Of a DNA stretch of 8,366 nt, positions 7,201 through 8,366 are shown in pieces. Below the pieces are notes generated by a model. That model worked only from the letters and a program-made list of their open reading frames with translations, was not told the DNA's origin and made no database searches. The DNA is taken from NCBI GenBank assembly GCA_003166055.1, contig PMWR01000310.1:1-8366 (forward strand). The letters run 5' to 3'. The translations under genes were made by a program, and so were the position numbers. This DNA comes from Acidobacteriaceae bacterium (GTDB taxonomy: Bacteria > Acidobacteriota > Terriglobia > Terriglobales > Acidobacteriaceae). Each line of letters begins with the position of its first letter. Position 1 is the stretch's first letter.

Positions 7201-8366
7201 GCGCCAAGAATGAAAGTTTCTCCGGGATGGCTTTCGAAGACCATCTCCTCGTCCAGCTCGCCGACGCGGACGGATTTGCCCTCGCTGTGCGCCAGAAAAA
7301 CGCCGTAGAGGCCGCGGTCGGGGATGGTGCCGGCGTTGAGAATGGCCAGGCGGGCGGCGCCATCACGCGCTGTGACGACATTGCGGATGCGGTCCCAGGT
7401 GAGGCGCGGGCGCAGCTCGGCAAACTCGTCAGAGGGATAGCGGCCGCTGAGTAGATCGAGCACGCCTTCAAAGGCTGCGCGGGTGAGTGCGCCGAAGGGA
7501 GCGGCGTGGCGGACCAGTTCGAAGAGCGCGTCGACGCTGACCTCCGGTTTCGGAATTTCGGTTTCGCTTTGAGCCGCGTTCCACTCGTCGAACTTCAATT
7601 CGGCAGTAAGGTTTTTTGCGCGGCGCGTGGCCTTGAGGATCTTCGGTTTGCGCGAAGGCGCTGCTGCCGACGGTGGGTGCGCAACGATCGCGACAATCTG
7701 CTGCGCCAGAACGTCAAGCGGATTGCGCGGGAAGCGCGTGGACTCGATGTGGCCCTCGTGCATGGCGCGGGTGACGGCGGCGCAGGCAACCAGGTCGGCG
7801 CGATATTTGGGAAAGAGAATGCCTTCGCTGACCGCATCCACATGATGGCCGGCGCGGCCAATGCGCTGCATACCGCTGGCCACGGAGGGTGGTGCTTCAA
7901 TCTGAATCACGAGGTCGACGGCGCCCATGTCGATGCCGAGTTCCAGCGTGGAGGTGGCGCAAAGGGCGCGAATCTTGCCGGCCTTCAACTGCTCCTCAAT
8001 GATGGAGCGCTGCGGGGCGGCGAGCGAGCCGTGATGGGCGCGGGCGATGTCTTCGCCGGCCAGCTCATTGAGCGCTCCGGCCAGCCGCTCGGCAACCTGG
8101 CGGCTGTTGACGAAAAGAATTGTCGAGTTGCGCTCGCGGATGATTTCGAGCAGGCGGGGATGAATTGCATTCCAGATGGAGACCCGCTTGGGAGCCTGGG
8201 AAGCCGGACCGCTGGGCAGATACTCCTGTTCGCCGAGGCGTGTCATATCTTCAACTGGAACTTCAATTTTTAGCTTTAACTGCTTGATGGAACTAGCGTT
8301 CAAGATAGTGACTGGCCGGTAGCGGAGCTCGCCTGCAGGCGAGCCAGGGACTAAGGGACTAGGGAC
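4296..8366 (-). CDS. lhr: Lhr-type superfamily 2 ATP-dependent DNA helicase, long form (N-terminal RecA domain outside window)
   Basis: Large ATP-driven 3'-5' translocase/helicase linked to DNA repair. The frame is open to the right edge; 1356 residues are present. The TTG at 8303 is not the true start: family-like sequence (RPVTIL) continues upstream of it and it has no ribosome site. The Walker A and DEAH-type motifs of RecA domain 1 must lie off-window. RecA2 is here: TILFVNSR (8100-8123), HHGSL (8022-8036), CATSTLELGID (7929-7961) and the arginine-finger motif QRIGRAGH (7845-7868). The winged-helix domain includes RNPLDVLAQQIVAI (7686-7727). Lhr-specific blocks follow: GTIPDRGLYGVF, VGELDEEMVFES, STWRI, PFWKGDG, VLTPFGSRIHIPWA and SRYPSFPLLLEA. 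The C-terminal region, typical of long bacterial Lhr, includes NVPGGFSAVYDVLKALE and RRGYFVAGLGATQFALP (within 4794-4994). No frameshift or internal stop is seen. It is coupled to nei downstream. Known E. coli and mycobacterial homologues are ~1500 residues, so about 200-300 residues are missing here because of the window edge. Confidence 0.96.
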   Translation of the reverse strand, partial: VPSPLVPGSPAGELRYRPVTILNASSIKQLKLKIEVPVEDMTRLGEQEYLPSGPASQAPKRVSIWNAIHPRLLEIIRERNSTILFVNSRQVAERLAGALNELAGEDIARAHHGSLAAPQRSIIEEQLKAGKIRALCATSTLELGIDMGAVDLVIQIEAPPSVASGMQRIGRAGHHVDAVSEGILFPKYRADLVACAAVTRAMHEGHIESTRFPRNPLDVLAQQIVAIVAHPPSAAAPSRKPKILKATRRAKNLTAELKFDEWNAAQSETEIPKPEVSVDALFELVRHAAPFGALTRAAFEGVLDLLSGRYPSDEFAELRPRLTWDRIRNVVTARDGAARLAILNAGTIPDRGLYGVFLAHSEGKSVRVGELDEEMVFESHPGETFILGASTWRIVEITHDRVLVTPAPGEPGKMPFWKGDGPGRPLEFGRRIGALVRELRALPKPAALTRLVAEHDLDPGAAENLMQFLADQEAATGSVPDDRTVVIERCRDELGDWRVCVLTPFGSRIHIPWAMAVSARIRAAGGPEVETLWGDDGFVLRFPDTDAPPDPDWFLVESAEAMALVLRQLGTTALFAGRFREAAGRALLLPRRRADARSPLWQLRKRSYDLLSVASRYPSFPLLLEAYRECLRDVFDMQALIETLRAIEQRQLRVHVVETRKPSPFAASLLFSYVANFLYDGDAPLAERRAQALTIDQDQLRELLGEADLRELLDADAIAEIEEIAQCLPENYRARSADGIHDLCLRLGDLSRAEIARRIASPDLLASVDRLVRSRRLLELRIAGERRLIAAEDAARYRDGLGIPLPPGLATALLEPIAHPVLELIRRYARTHGPFTTREATDRFALDAEAVETALRHLAHEGRVLEGGFRPGGLHREWCDAEMLRLIRRKSLAKLRREVEPVEQHTLARFLTHWQGLLSPRRSGHGHLDALLDAIESLQGAPLPASLLESQILPARIAEFASAGLDTLIAAGEVAWAGVEPIGERDGRIALFLAEKLPLLMQQRPMIEPLTEREGKLLSVLESTGASFFDALHQAVGGGFPGETIDALWSLVWRGLITNDSLHALRAYIAKPDSARTPRRLQTGAVFRSRKTTPPTAQGRWSLLPIRAQKGSECSGPSATEASHALALQLLNRYGVLMRESVAAENVPGGFSAVYDVLKALEESGRIRRGYFVAGLGATQFALPAAVDLLRQLRTAPPGEKPEFVQLASADPANPYGSVLRWPELPVAEEDSESAPRLLTRAAYAEVILRNGQLVAWLRRANPNVLVFLPSEEPERSQTASGLAHFLCSRGQERMRGGSHQGVLITTINGQPVAAHPMARFLMDAGFHPGPLGMHLRRILLPVGQNLNESHPGEVQ
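4303..4307 (-). promoter_or_regulatory. Probable ribosome binding site of nei inside the end of lhr
   Basis: GAGGT on the minus strand lies 10 bases before the GTG start at 4292, within the last codons of lhr. The match is moderate and the spacing a little long. With a GTG start and a 3-base gap, this suggests nei translation depends on ribosomes finishing lhr. Confidence 0.45.
8327..8344. repeat. Perfect 18-bp palindrome within the lhr frame
   Basis: GCTCGCCTGCAGGCGAGC reads identically on both strands with no spacer. It lies in the lhr reading frame, encoding roughly SPAGEL in the linker upstream of RPVTIL, and ends one base before the heptamer copies. A GC-rich 18-bp perfect palindrome is well above chance expectation for one site, but function is unknown. 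It could be part of a dispersed genomic repeat or a protein-binding site. Confidence 0.85.
8346..8366 (-). repeat. Short heptamer tandem repeat at the window edge
   Basis: On the minus strand the unit AGTCCCT occurs at 8352-8346 and 8360-8354, and GTCCCT at 8366-8361, cut by the edge. One extra T (position 8353) separates the first two. The array probably continues off-window. Within the lhr frame it encodes VPSPLVP, a low-complexity linker. Short tandem heptamers of this kind are known as dispersed repeats in some bacteria, for example cyanobacteria; whether this belongs to such a family is not visible here. Confidence 0.75.

Noticed and set aside
7506..8273. Plus-strand open frame (255 aa) opposite the RecA2 region
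   Set aside because: Mirror of helicase motifs IV-VI; no independent protein features.
8301..8303. TTG as the start codon of the helicase gene
   Set aside because: No ribosome binding site precedes it, the frame remains open to the window edge, and family-like residues continue upstream. It is an internal leucine codon.
8327..8366. CRISPR array or attachment site
   Set aside because: The units are 7 bases with no spacers of regular length, and no cas, integrase or tRNA gene is nearby in the window.

Overview
The window holds four protein-coding genes packed almost without gaps, arranged as two convergent pairs. I see no RNA gene, insertion sequence, phage gene or CRISPR array. No single gene identifies the organism. 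The GC-rich, Gram-negative-looking content (a class A penicillin-binding protein with a PBP1b-like regulatory domain, and a long-form Lhr helicase coupled to a Nei2-type glycosylase) would fit a soil bacterium such as a Terriglobia-type member of the Acidobacteriota. That is an impression from sequence style and needs a taxonomic search.

Left half, plus strand: the 3' two-thirds of proS (prolyl-tRNA synthetase, entering from the left edge) is followed after 19 bp by a complete gene for a bifunctional class A penicillin-binding protein. That gene has a transmembrane anchor, a UB2H-like domain, a GT51 glycosyltransferase and a transpeptidase, and a good ribosome binding site sits in the short gap. 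The two probably share a transcript.

Right half, minus strand: a very long Lhr-type superfamily 2 DNA helicase gene runs in from the right edge. Its first RecA domain, with the Walker A and DEAH-type motifs, lies outside the window. It is followed, with only 3 bp between stop and start, by a nei-type DNA glycosylase/AP lyase gene. This lhr-nei pairing is also known from mycobacteria and points to a DNA repair operon. The two operons converge with only 3 bp between the penicillin-binding protein stop and the glycosylase stop, so no stretch over 300 bp lacks a gene.

The least ordinary spot is the last 40 bases. A perfect 18-bp palindrome and about three copies of a 7-base unit (AGTCCCT on the minus strand) lie inside the open lhr reading frame, in what should be a variable linker between the two RecA domains. 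Otherwise the window is mostly housekeeping: translation, cell-wall synthesis and DNA repair. I do not see a clear new multi-gene system.
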